From Planctomycetota bacterium (GTDB taxonomy: Bacteria > Planctomycetota > JAJSAM01), in NCBI GenBank assembly GCA_024274785.1, contig JAJSAM010000014.1:1-64000 (forward strand): a stretch of DNA of 64,000 bases, read 5' to 3'. Below, piece by piece: positions 36,333-44,825 of the stretch. The notes under the pieces are model-generated. The model ran no database searches. It was not told where the DNA came from and saw nothing but the letters and a program-made list of their open reading frames with translations. Made by a program: the position numbers and the translations under genes. Positions within the stretch are counted from its first letter, which is position 1. Each line of letters begins with the position of its first letter.

Positions 36333-37226
36333 CTACTTCTCCTTCTCCATCCCTTCGAGCGTGGTCTTCGTCGCGGTGACCAGGATGACGAGGTGGTTGC
36401 CGCCGAACCCCGCAAACGGTATCGCGCCGGCGTCGAAGCCGTAGGTGCCCCCATCGGCAACCGTGCCCGAGCGGACGATGCGAAGTTCGGTCACCTGCGG
36501 AATCTGAATCTCGACGGGGATCTTCTGGCCGCGGTTCAGGATCCGGCTGCGGGTGAGGATCGGCCGCGCGACCTCGGAGAGGGTCAGGTCGAGGTCGATG
36601 TCGATGGCGCCGGTGGTCACGGAGAGAGCCGGCGTCGCTTTCAGGAAGAAACCGTCCCGAGTCGTGTCGATGATCGGGTCGGCCACGATTCCGTTCTCGG
36701 TCCTCTTCGCTTCGAACTCGCGGACATAGCTGATCTGCCGCCCCATGACGATCTCCGCCTCCTGCCCCGCGTAGCAAGCCAGACGGGGGGCACTCGCGAG
36801 CTCACCGCCGCCCGGTTTCGCGAGTCCGGTCAGGATTGCGGTGACGCGGTCGGCATCGACCGGCCCCGCGCTCCTGCCGGTGGGAAGCCCGAGGCCCGCC
36901 GCGCTCGGGAGCTTCAGGAATCGCACTTCGAGAGTGATGATCCGGGATCGCAGCCGGCGCAGTTCCGCCAGGTGATCGGCGATCCGCAACTGGGCCTCCT
37001 TCGTGGCGACGACCACCAGGACGTAGCCCTCCCCGGGGACCAGTTGCTCGATCCCCTCCGCGCCGATCTTCTTCACTTCCCGGACAAGATCCGCCACCTC
37101 CTCATCTCCATCGACGAGGTCGCGAATGTCGAAGATCTGCAGAACCTTCCGGTCCGGTACGGATTCCTGGGCGAGGGACGGGACGGCCAGGAAGACGATC
37201 AACAGGCAGAGAGCGTGATAGCGCAT
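36333..37226 (-). CDS. Exported secretin-domain-like protein
   Basis: A 297-residue exported protein starting MRYHALCLLIVFLAVPSLAQ. The KVLQIFDIRDLV start is the motif seen in many planctomycete exported proteins. A domain like the N-terminal region of secretins (GYVLVVVATKEAQLRIADHL) is followed by a beta domain with RIITLEVRFLKLP, APRLACYAGQEAEIVMGRQI, DIDLDLTLSEV and HLVILVTATKT, the layout of the GspD/PilQ C-domain. It is shorter than a full secretin and lacks the multi-domain N-terminus, so it is probably a minor or orphan secretin-like protein. No secretion system genes are adjacent. Confidence 0.65.
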   Translation of the reverse strand: MRYHALCLLIVFLAVPSLAQESVPDRKVLQIFDIRDLVDGDEEVADLVREVKKIGAEGIEQLVPGEGYVLVVVATKEAQLRIADHLAELRRLRSRIITLEVRFLKLPSAAGLGLPTGRSAGPVDADRVTAILTGLAKPGGGELASAPRLACYAGQEAEIVMGRQISYVREFEAKRTENGIVADPIIDTTRDGFFLKATPALSVTTGAIDIDLDLTLSEVARPILTRSRILNRGQKIPVEIQIPQVTELRIVRSGTVADGGTYGFDAGAIPFAGFGGNHLVILVTATKTTLEGMEKEK

Positions 37227-37279
37227 GTGACACCTCCGGCGCCATCCTCTTCCCCGGCCGTCATGCGGCGGTCACCCGA

Positions 37280-37441
37280 GGGCTCGCCTGGAAAAAGTGC
37301 GGCCGTTGCACCGAGAGCGCCGCTGCGCCCGAGAAAGCAAGGCGCGAGGAGGGCGCAACCTTACCGGTTTCAACGGACGAGCAACGCAGCCCGGCGGGAT
37401 GGAGCGGCCCTCGAATGCAGCAGTTACTTCCAGACGGCCCC
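37280..37441 (-). repeat. MITE-like repeat A, copy 3 (reversed)
   Basis: GGGCTCGCCTGGAAAAAGTG at one end and TTACTTCCAGACGGCCCC at the other; the interior is the reverse complement of copies 2 and 5. It lies between the divergent secretin-like and M23 peptidase genes, so it may affect their promoters. Confidence 0.85.
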
Positions 37442-37485
37442 TGAGCGTTTCCGAAGCGTCTTCGCGATCGTGCTACATTGCCGCG

Positions 37486-38142
37486 ATGGCACGGTTCATG
37501 GCGGTCATCTTCCTGGCTCTCCTGCCCGGTTGTTTCTCCCTCGCCGAGCGGGACAAGCGGGCGCAGGACCAGCGCTTCTACCGTTTGCCCTGGACTGCCG
37601 GGGAGTCCCATCGGTGCATTCAGACCGGTCCGGGCAGCTACAGCCACGAAGGACGGGACGAGTTTGCGGTCGACTTTTCCATGGCGGAAGGCACCGCGTT
37701 GCTCGCCGCTCGGGACGGCGTGGTCCTCGACGTCAGGGAGGACTCCGACCGGGGCGGATCGGATCGGGAATTCGCGGCCGACGGCAACTACGTGCACATC
37801 GGCCACGCGGACGGCACCCGGGCGGTCTACCTGCATCTCGGGAAGGGCGGCGCGATGGTCGATCCGGGAAGACGGGTGCGGCAGGGCGATCCCATCGGTT
37901 TCTCCGGATCCACCGGATGGTCCACCACACCACATCTCCACTTTGCCGTGGAGCGATTGAATCCCGCGACGAAGCGCTGGGCATCGATCCCCTTCGCCTT
38001 CATCGAGGTGCCCGGTTCGGGGGTGCCTCGATTCCTCGGGAAATACCGGTCGCGAAATCAGCCGACCGAGATCAGGTCCACCAGGAAGACCAGCGTCGCT
38101 CCGGGGGGGATGCCCGCGCCGGGAGGGGGACGGTCGCCGTAG
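37486..38142 (+). CDS. M23-family peptidase lipoprotein
   Basis: A 218-residue lipoprotein (MARFMAVIFLALLPGC). The LytM/M23 domain has the first zinc ligands in SHEGRDEFAVDFSMAEGT, the central strand GVVLDVRED, VYLHLGKGG, and the HxH motif in TTPHLHFAVER. Family members cleave cell-wall cross-links or activate amidases. The H of the first motif is in the usual H-x(n)-D spacing, so it may be active. Its last 85 bases overlap the convergent FKBP gene. Confidence 0.85.
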   Translation: MARFMAVIFLALLPGCFSLAERDKRAQDQRFYRLPWTAGESHRCIQTGPGSYSHEGRDEFAVDFSMAEGTALLAARDGVVLDVREDSDRGGSDREFAADGNYVHIGHADGTRAVYLHLGKGGAMVDPGRRVRQGDPIGFSGSTGWSTTPHLHFAVERLNPATKRWASIPFAFIEVPGSGVPRFLGKYRSRNQPTEIRSTRKTSVAPGGMPAPGGGRSP

Positions 38143-38441
38143 GCCAACTCGCCGGGGATCGAGAACTTCGTCGTCCCGCCCTCCTTCATGAGCTGCAGCC
38201 CTTCCGTCCATCCACTGATGACCCGGTCGAGGGGAAACGTGGCGGTCTGCCCGCGCTGGTGCGAGGAGTCGAAGACCTGGCCGTCCTCGAGCCAACCCGT
38301 GTAGTGGACGGTCACGCTGTCCTTCGCGCCGGGCGAGCCGCCGGTGCCTTCGGCGATGACCTGGTATCCCAGGCCGCTGTCGGTGATGGAGACCTTCTCG
38401 GGGTCGAGCGGCGTGAACTCCGGGGTCTGGTTTCCGGCCAT
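38058..38441 (-). CDS. FKBP-type peptidyl-prolyl isomerase
   Basis: A 127-residue cytoplasmic FKBP. Recognisable features: DSVTVHYTGWLEDGQVFDSS, FPLDRVISGWTEGLQLMKEG, KFSIPGELAYGDR and IPPGATLVFLVDLISV, with the Tyr, Asp, Phe, Val-Ile and Trp of the active site all present. It catalyses cis-trans isomerisation of Xaa-Pro bonds. No signal peptide. AAGGAG lies upstream of the ATG. The 3' ends of this gene and the M23 peptidase overlap, an unusual convergent arrangement. Confidence 0.93.
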   Translation of the reverse strand: MAGNQTPEFTPLDPEKVSITDSGLGYQVIAEGTGGSPGAKDSVTVHYTGWLEDGQVFDSSHQRGQTATFPLDRVISGWTEGLQLMKEGGTTKFSIPGELAYGDRPPPGAGIPPGATLVFLVDLISVG

Positions 38442-38527
38442 GGGGTGGGGCTCCTTTTCGGAGAGGATATCCCGTCCCCGCTCCTCCGCGAAAAAAGGTT
38501 GTCCCGAGTTCGCAAAGTCCGCCGGCC

Positions 38528-39469
38528 CTACACCGCCCGGAGGTCGCTCGCCTCGATCGGGAATCCCTCCTCCATGCTCACCCGGTTCTTCCCGCTGAAC
38601 TTGCTGACGTACATCAGGCGGTCCGCCCGCTCCACCAGCGACGAGACCGTGTCCGTGCCGCGCCCGACCGTGGCGCCGAGGGATGCGGTCACCCTGATCT
38701 CCCGGCCGTTGAAGCGGCCCAGGCTGGTTTCGATGAGCGCCCGGAAGCGCTCCGCCGCGCGCAGGAGGGAGGCGGCGTTCACTTCCGAGGCGAGGATGAC
38801 GAATTCCTCGCCGCCCCAGCGTCCCACGAAGTCCGAAGACCGGAGATTGTGTTCGAGGGTCTGGGCGATGGTGCGGAGCATGATGTCCCCGGCTTCATGG
38901 CCGAACTCGTCGTTGATTCCCTTGAATTCATCCAGGTCAACGAAGATGACGCCGAACGGCCATCCGTAGCGGGAGAGTTCGTCGACCTTTCGGCGGAGAA
39001 TCCGCTCCGTGGCCCGGCGGTTGCCCACCCCGGTCAGGCCATCGGTATTGACGACCTCCTCGAGTTCACGCAGGCGATCGAGCGCGGCCACTTGCTGGGA
39101 ACGGTCGCTGAAGGCCTCCATGCCGCCGATGACGTTTCCGTCCTCGTCGTAGAGCGGAGAGGTGTTGATCGTCACCGGGATCCGGTGGCCCAGGGCATGC
39201 CGCAGGAAGGCTTCCACCTTCCACTCGGTGTTTTCCTTTCGGGAGCAGGCCATCACGCAACCGTGGTGATGGCAGAGCCCGGTGCCCTCCTCGTCCACAT
39301 GCACGAGCATGCTGCGGCAGGCCCGGCCTACCGCATACTCGCGCGTGAATCCGGTGATCCTCTCCGCCGCCTCGTTCCAGAAAGTGATCCGGCCCTTCAG
39401 GTCGACGAAGAACACTCCGTCGCTCATCCCGTCGAGCAAGCCGCGTACGATGGGTGACTCGGTCCACAT
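38528..39469 (-). CDS. PAS-GGDEF diguanylate cyclase
   Basis: A 313-residue cytoplasmic protein. The N-terminal PAS domain (residues ~8-130: MSDGVFFVDLKGRITFWNEA and GFTREYAVGRACRSML, CHHHGCVMACSRKE) contains a Cys/His cluster that could bind metal or respond to redox state. The C-terminal GGDEF domain has RWGGEEFVILASEV, the active GGEEF form, and DTDGLTGVGNRR upstream. It makes cyclic di-GMP from two GTP. No RxxD product-inhibition site is obvious. It stands alone in the minus orientation. Confidence 0.92.
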   Translation of the reverse strand: MWTESPIVRGLLDGMSDGVFFVDLKGRITFWNEAAERITGFTREYAVGRACRSMLVHVDEEGTGLCHHHGCVMACSRKENTEWKVEAFLRHALGHRIPVTINTSPLYDEDGNVIGGMEAFSDRSQQVAALDRLRELEEVVNTDGLTGVGNRRATERILRRKVDELSRYGWPFGVIFVDLDEFKGINDEFGHEAGDIMLRTIAQTLEHNLRSSDFVGRWGGEEFVILASEVNAASLLRAAERFRALIETSLGRFNGREIRVTASLGATVGRGTDTVSSLVERADRLMYVSKFSGKNRVSMEEGFPIEASDLRAV

Positions 39470-39512
39470 CGCGCAAACCCCCCTGCTGAAAAGACTTTAG
39501 GTGCAGTCAAGC

Positions 39513-39537
39513 GAATGATTCTCATCCGCACTATAAT
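39513..39537. promoter_or_regulatory. Fur-box-like site next to a TATAAT
   Basis: AATGATTCTCAT (39514-39525) matches the core of classical Fur boxes, and TATAAT lies at 39532-39537. It is about 45 bases upstream of the diguanylate cyclase start, and no plus-strand gene follows. It could regulate the cyclase, or be a leftover of a lost iron gene. The rest of 39470-39738 holds no gene. Confidence 0.35.
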
Positions 39538-39738
39538 CTTTCGGGGATTTGAGTGCGCGAACATTAGAAAATATTCTGGACAATTCACAAGTCAGCGCAC
39601 CGGTTGAGTTGCCTGGTACGCCGGCCTTCACCCCGCCGGGCGGCATCCCCGGCGTGGGCCGTCACTGGTTGATGGCGGCCCGCTCAGCGGCTTTTCCGGA
39701 GGCTGGCCTTCACATTTCATCTTCGTCCCGAACGCAAT

Positions 39739-40185
39739 TCACTCCGCCCGCATCAGTTCATCCACCACGTACGGATTCTCCGTCACCACCCGGTGGACCG
39801 GGCAACGGTTGGCGATGTACTGGAGCCGCTCCATCTGCTTGTCGTCGAACGCGCCGCTGACCCGGATCTCCCGGGTGATGCGCGGGACCCGGTCACGCTC
39901 CTCGTTCTCCGGAAACTCCGGCCACTCTTCGCGCGAGACCCATTGCTGGGAAATCTCGATCTCCACCTTGCCGAGGTCCCACTTCTTGACGTTCGCGTAC
40001 ATGCGAAGCGTCATCGCCGTGCAGGCGCCGAGCCCGGCCAGGAAATAGTGCATGGGAGTAGGACCCTCGTTCGTCCCACCCTTGTCCTCCGGCTCGTCCG
40101 CGATCAGGACGTGGCCACTCGCATCGACGGACACCTTGAGCCCCTCCGTGAGGGACACATTCGCGGTCAACTTTTCGTCTGCCAT
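39739..40185 (-). CDS. OsmC/Ohr-family peroxiredoxin
   Basis: A 148-residue cytoplasmic protein. GGTNEGPTPMHYFLAGLGAC provides the first active Cys on its helix, and the second is in NRCPVHRVVT. This is the OsmC-like fold that reduces organic hydroperoxides. The start ATG 40185 gives MADEKLTANVSLTEGLKVSV; a longer frame upstream has no support. It is divergent from the tryptophanase operon. Confidence 0.88.
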   Translation of the reverse strand: MADEKLTANVSLTEGLKVSVDASGHVLIADEPEDKGGTNEGPTPMHYFLAGLGACTAMTLRMYANVKKWDLGKVEIEISQQWVSREEWPEFPENEERDRVPRITREIRVSGAFDDKQMERLQYIANRCPVHRVVTENPYVVDELMRAE

Positions 40186-40294
40186 GGGAAAGAGTCTACT
40201 TCCGGCCGCTGCGGCGAGCACATTTACCTTTCAGCGCCCGGCGGTCGGTTGCCACAATTCACAGCTTGCCACTATTTCGGACCGGAGGTTTCCC

Positions 40295-41668
40295 GTGAAA
40301 ACGATCATCGAGCCCTTTCGCATCAAGACGGTCGAGCCGATCCGGATCACCACCCGCGAGGAGCGTGAGAAGCTCCTGACCGGGGCTGGTCACAACGTCT
40401 TCCTGCTGGACGCGGAAGACGTGCTGATCGACCTGCTGACCGACTCCGGTACGTCCGCCATGAGCCACCACCAGTGGGCGGCGATGATGCAGGGTGACGA
40501 GTCGTACGCCGGGTCCCGCTCCTGGTATCGTTTCGAGGCGGCGGTGAAGGAGATCTTCGGCTTCGAGCATGTCATCCCGACGCACCAGGGCCGCGCCGCC
40601 GAGCGCCTGCTCTTCGGGATCACGTGCAAGAAGGGCGACGTCGTCCCGAACAACACCCACTTCGATACCACCCGGGCCAACGTGGAGTTCACCGGCGCCG
40701 AGGCGGTCGACGTGGTCATTCCCGAAGGGCGCGAGCCGGAGACCTACCACCCCTTCAAAGGCAACGTCGACCTCGAGGCGCTCGAGAATCTGATCGAGAC
40801 GGTGGGCGCCGACCGGATTCCGATGATCCTGATCACGGTGACGAATAACTCCGGCGGCGGCCAGCCGGTCTCGATGGAGAACATCCGCGCGGTCAGCAGG
40901 ATCGCTCGTTCCCACGGTATCCCGCTCTACATGGACGCCTGCCGGTTCGCCGAGAACGCCTACTTCATCAAGCTCCGGGAAGAGGGCTATGCCGGCAAGA
41001 CGGTCAAGGAGATCGCCCAGGAGATCTTCTCTTACGCCGATGGCTGCACCATGAGCGCGAAGAAGGACGCCTTCGCCAACATCGGCGGCTTTCTCTGCAC
41101 CAACGATCCCGATCTCGCCCGGCAGGAGAAGGACCTCCTGATCCTCACCGAAGGCTATCCCACCTACGGCGGTCTGGCCGGCCGGGATCTCGAGGCCATC
41201 GCCGTCGGGCTGCACGAAGTGCTGGAGGAGGACTATCTCCGCTACCGCTTCGCGTCGACCCGCTACCTCGGTGAGCACATCTCGGCCGAGGGCGTTCCGA
41301 TCGTCCAGCCGCCGGGCGGCCACGCGATCTACATCGATGCCAAGGTGTTCCTCCCGCACATTCCTCCGTCGCAGTTCCCCGGGCAGGCCCTGGCCTGCGC
41401 GCTCTACCTCGAGGGTGGCATCCGCGGCGTGGAAATCGGATCGGTGATGTTCGGCAGGAAGGATCCGGACACCGGGGCGGACATCCCTTCTCCCATGGAA
41501 CTGGTTCGTCTTGCGATCCCGAGACGCGTATACACCCAGAGTCACATCGACTACGTGGTCGAAGTGATCGTCGAGGTCTACAAGCGCCGCGAATCGCTGA
41601 GGGGGCTCGAGATCACCTACGAAGCCCCATTCCTCCGGCACTTCACCGCCCGATTCAAAGAGGTCTGA
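40295..41668 (+). CDS. tnaA: Tryptophanase
   Basis: A 457-residue PLP enzyme that splits L-tryptophan into indole, pyruvate and ammonia. The PLP-lysine is in TMSAKKDAFANIGG, with the upstream cofactor residues in YMDACRFAENAYFI and PTHQGRAAERLLFG. The C-terminal motif GVEIGSVMFGRKDPDTG and LVRLAIPRRVYTQSHIDYVV are tryptophanase-like (tyrosine phenol-lyase has a different segment, with ME-R-G, at this place). The GTG start has GGAGG upstream. The TolC-like gene follows 8 bases after the stop, so tnaA heads an efflux operon. Confidence 0.9.
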   Translation: MKTIIEPFRIKTVEPIRITTREEREKLLTGAGHNVFLLDAEDVLIDLLTDSGTSAMSHHQWAAMMQGDESYAGSRSWYRFEAAVKEIFGFEHVIPTHQGRAAERLLFGITCKKGDVVPNNTHFDTTRANVEFTGAEAVDVVIPEGREPETYHPFKGNVDLEALENLIETVGADRIPMILITVTNNSGGGQPVSMENIRAVSRIARSHGIPLYMDACRFAENAYFIKLREEGYAGKTVKEIAQEIFSYADGCTMSAKKDAFANIGGFLCTNDPDLARQEKDLLILTEGYPTYGGLAGRDLEAIAVGLHEVLEEDYLRYRFASTRYLGEHISAEGVPIVQPPGGHAIYIDAKVFLPHIPPSQFPGQALACALYLEGGIRGVEIGSVMFGRKDPDTGADIPSPMELVRLAIPRRVYTQSHIDYVVEVIVEVYKRRESLRGLEITYEAPFLRHFTARFKEV

Positions 41669-41676
41669 GTCCCGTC

Positions 41677-43320
41677 ATGCGGAAGGTCGTTTCCGGTGCT
41701 CTCCTGCTGCTCCTGATCTGGTTCCCCGCCTGCGCGGATTCGTACTGGGTGGAGGAGGCGGATATCGAGGCGGCGAGGGTCATCGAGGAGAAGAGCGCCG
41801 GCTTCAATAGCTTTCGCCGGAATGACCTGATCATGCCGGCGGAGCAGGACGAGGGGGAGATCGGGCCGACTCCCGAAGAACTGGAGAAGATCCCCCGGAT
41901 CGTCGGCCTGAAGGAGTCGCTCTTCGTCGCCACGAAGTTCAATCGCAACTTCCTCTCCGAGAAGGAGAGCCTGATCCTCTCGGCGCTCAACCTGATCACG
42001 GTCCGGAACCGGTATTCGTGGTTCTTCACCGGGACCCTGGCCTCCCTGCTCACCGACACCGACGCCATTCAACACTCCAATGTCAACCGCGCCCGACTCG
42101 GTGTGAGCAAGATTCTGCCCACGGGCGGCACGCTGTCGGTGGACGGTTAGACGATCATCACGGGGGACGGCCGAGAGGGCGGCTACGTCGGCGACTCTTC
42201 GATTGCGGTGAGCCTGGCCCAACCGCTGCTCCGGGACGCCGGATACGAGACCTCACACAACCAGCTCACCCAGGCCGAGCGGAACGTCATCTACGCCATC
42301 CGTGACTTCGAGCTGTTCCGCGAGGACTTCACGATCCAGGTGACCCGGCGCTACTACGACCTGGTCCAGCTGATGCGGGGACTCGAGAACTCGCAGGCGG
42401 AGTTGAAGTCTCGAGTCTTCACGACGGAGCAGTCGATCGCGCTCTTCGAAGTCGGTGACGCGACCGAGGTCGACAAGCTCCGCTCCGAACGTGAGTACCT
42501 GCGCGTAAAGAACGATGTGATCACGCAGGAGGCCTCTCTCCGTCTGGCGATCGACCGGTTCAAGATCCTCCTTGGACTGCCGACCTCGTTTCCGCTCCGG
42601 ATCCGGCCGGAGGATCCGATCTACAAGGACATCCCGGTCTCCCTCGAGAGTGCGGTCTCGGCGGCGCTCCACAATCGCCTGGATCTCCTGACCGCGAAGG
42701 ACCAGTTCGAGGACGCGCAGCGCGAAGTCCGGGTCGCATCGAATAACCTGCTGCCCGACCTGGACTTCGATGCGACCTATCGCCTGACCTCGACCTCCGG
42801 ACGCACGCCCCTCTCCCCGGCCTTCGACGAGAACTTCTACACCATCGGTCTGAGCCTCGACCTGCCGTTCGAACGGGTGTCGGAGCGCAACGCTTTCCGG
42901 AGCGCGCTGATTTCGATGGAGAGGTCGCGCCGAAGTCTCTCCCTCACCGAGGACAACATCGTCCTGGAAGTCCGCGAGTCCATTCGCAGGCTGCGGCGCG
43001 TGCAGGCCACTCTCGACATTCGCAAACGGGAGATCGACGCCGCGGAGAGGGAAGAGCGCGCCGCGAGCTATCGCTTCGACGAGGGCGAGGCCGACAACCA
43101 GGACGTCTCCGTGGCGCAGGCCGCGGTACGCCGGGCCCGGAACAGCTACATCGCCGACCTCGTGGACTTCGAGACTTCGCGGGTCCAACTGCTCCGGGAC
43201 CTGGGGATCCTGTTCATCGACCAGCAGGGCATGTGGATTGAGCCCGGGGCAGAGTCCCAGTCGGAGCCCCGGTCCCAGTCCGTGTCGGAGTCCCAGTCGG
43301 TGTCGGAGTCGAAGCCATGA
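41677..43320 (+). pseudogene. TolC-family outer-membrane efflux protein with in-frame TAG
   Basis: A single frame of 548 codons with one stop, TAG 42148-42150, in TLSVDG-stop-TIITGDGRE. The N-terminal part starts with a lipoprotein-type signal (ALLLLLIWFPAC) and leads into the first TolC coiled-coil. After the stop comes the main outer-membrane factor body: QPLLRDAGYETSHNQLTQAE, RRYYDLVQLMRG, ALHNRLDLLTAKDQFEDAQR, FYTIGLSLDLPFERVSERN, and an Ser-Glu-Gln-rich tail. No start with a ribosome site follows the stop closely; GTG 42208 would omit the periplasmic entry part. It is followed with ATGA overlap by the MacA-like gene. Confidence 0.8.
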
Positions 43321-44825
43321 AAGCAACTGCCGCTGTTCCCCTCCTGATCCTCACCGTCCTTCTCGTCGCCGGATGCGCCGATGAGAACGGCACCGGAGCC
43401 GAGGGCGTCGAGACCTTCCTGGTCGAGAAGGGCAACATGGAGATCACCTTGACCGAAGCCGGTACCCTGCAGGCCCGCAACCGGGTCGACATCCGGTCGA
43501 AGGTCAAGGCCCAGATCCTCTCCCTCATCGAGGAGGGTACGCTGGTCAAGGCCGGCGACATCCTCGCTGAACTCGACAAGGAGTCCGTGCAGGACGACAT
43601 CGAGCGGCTGGAGGACAACGTCATCCAGCTCACCGCCGATCTGAAGAACGCCCGCACCGACCTCGAAATCCAGATAGCCACGAACGACAGCGATATCGAG
43701 GGCGCCGACCTGAAACTCAAGTTCTCCCGGCTCGGACTCGAGCGCTACGTCGAGGGCGACGCCAAACTGGAGCTTCGCGATCTGGAGCTCAAGCTCGACG
43801 AGGCCCGGGACAAGTGGGAGAAGATGCCAAAGCTCCTCGAGGAGGGCTTCGTCACGGTGGTGGACGCCGAGAAGAACAAGCTCGCCTTCGAGTCCGCCCA
43901 ACTCAAGCTCGAAAACTACAAGAAGTACACCTACCCCATGACCCTCGAGCAGAAGCAGTCGGACGTCACTGAGGCAAAACGCGAGTTGAAACGGGTCAAG
44001 GCCCGGGCCGAGGCCCGGTTCGAAGCGAAGACCGCGGTCGTCCGTCAGAAGGAGCGGCAGTTCGAGACCGCCGTCGGGAAACTGGAGGAGGAGAAGGAGC
44101 GGCTCCAGAACCTGACCATCGTCGCCCCGCAGGACGGCATCGTCATCTACGGCGGCCGGCGGGACCGGTGGGGCAACGTCGAGGACGAGATCAAGGTCGG
44201 CTCCACCGCCTACCCCGGGCGTACGCTGATCGAATTGCCGGACCTCTCCCGGATGGACGTGAAGCTGCAGGTCCACCAGGCGGACGTCCGCAAGCTCCGG
44301 AAGGGCCTGCCCGCGCTCGTCACCTTCCCGGACAAGAGCGCCGGCAAGCAGAAGGGCACCGTGACCGAGATCGGTTCGGTGGCCCAGAGCACTTCGTGGC
44401 GCGATCCGGTCAAGCGGTTCGACGTCACCGTGCAACTCGACGATCGCGTCGAAGGCTTCCGGGCCGGCGTGACGGTCGAGGTGCAGATCGACCTCGGCGA
44501 CCTCGAAGACGTGATCTATCTTCCGCTCCAGGCGGTGTCATCCACCGGTTCGGGGTTCAGCGTCTTCGTGCAGGAAGACCGCCAGGTGAAGCGACGCCGG
44601 GTCTCGCTCGGTCGCTCCAACGAACAGTTCGTCCAGGTGCTGGATGGGTTGAAAGTCGGCGAGAAGGTGCTCCTGACCAACCCCGAGCTGGTGTCCGAGG
44701 ACGATGGCGGCGAGGAGGCCGCCTCCGGCCGGAAGAGTGGAGGCCGTCCGCCGAATGGCCGGCCCGGGGGCGGCAGCGGCCGGAGCGGCAAGGGTGGCAA
44801 GGGTGGGAGGCCGGGCGGGAAGTGA
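43317..44825 (+). CDS. HlyD/MacA-family periplasmic adaptor lipoprotein
   Basis: A 502-residue adaptor that links the inner-membrane transporter to the TolC channel. Lipobox LLVAGC; an N-terminal strand GNMEITLTEAGTLQARNRVD; a biotinyl-lipoyl half RSKVKAQILSLIEEGTLV; an extended alpha-hairpin (residues ~100-260, heptads of Leu/Glu/Lys); then RLQNLTIVAPQDGIVIYGGR and a C-terminal beta-barrel (VEVQIDLGDLEDVIYLPLQA). The last 40 residues are Gly/Arg/Lys-rich (RKSGGRPPNGRPGGG), unusual for the family. GTGA/ATGA overlaps on both sides place it in the tnaA-tolC-macA-macB operon. Confidence 0.9.
   Translation: MKATAAVPLLILTVLLVAGCADENGTGAEGVETFLVEKGNMEITLTEAGTLQARNRVDIRSKVKAQILSLIEEGTLVKAGDILAELDKESVQDDIERLEDNVIQLTADLKNARTDLEIQIATNDSDIEGADLKLKFSRLGLERYVEGDAKLELRDLELKLDEARDKWEKMPKLLEEGFVTVVDAEKNKLAFESAQLKLENYKKYTYPMTLEQKQSDVTEAKRELKRVKARAEARFEAKTAVVRQKERQFETAVGKLEEEKERLQNLTIVAPQDGIVIYGGRRDRWGNVEDEIKVGSTAYPGRTLIELPDLSRMDVKLQVHQADVRKLRKGLPALVTFPDKSAGKQKGTVTEIGSVAQSTSWRDPVKRFDVTVQLDDRVEGFRAGVTVEVQIDLGDLEDVIYLPLQAVSSTGSGFSVFVQEDRQVKRRRVSLGRSNEQFVQVLDGLKVGEKVLLTNPELVSEDDGGEEAASGRKSGGRPPNGRPGGGSGRSGKGGKGGRPGGK

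Noticed and set aside
36270-38969. 899-codon plus-strand open frame
   Set aside because: It lies opposite the secretin-like, FKBP and GGDEF genes and only passes through repeat A; no family motifs.
40295-41668. Tyrosine phenol-lyase instead of tryptophanase
   Set aside because: The substrate-side segment reads VEIGS as in tryptophanases, not the ME-R-G form of tyrosine phenol-lyases. The two enzymes are close, so a biochemical check would settle it.
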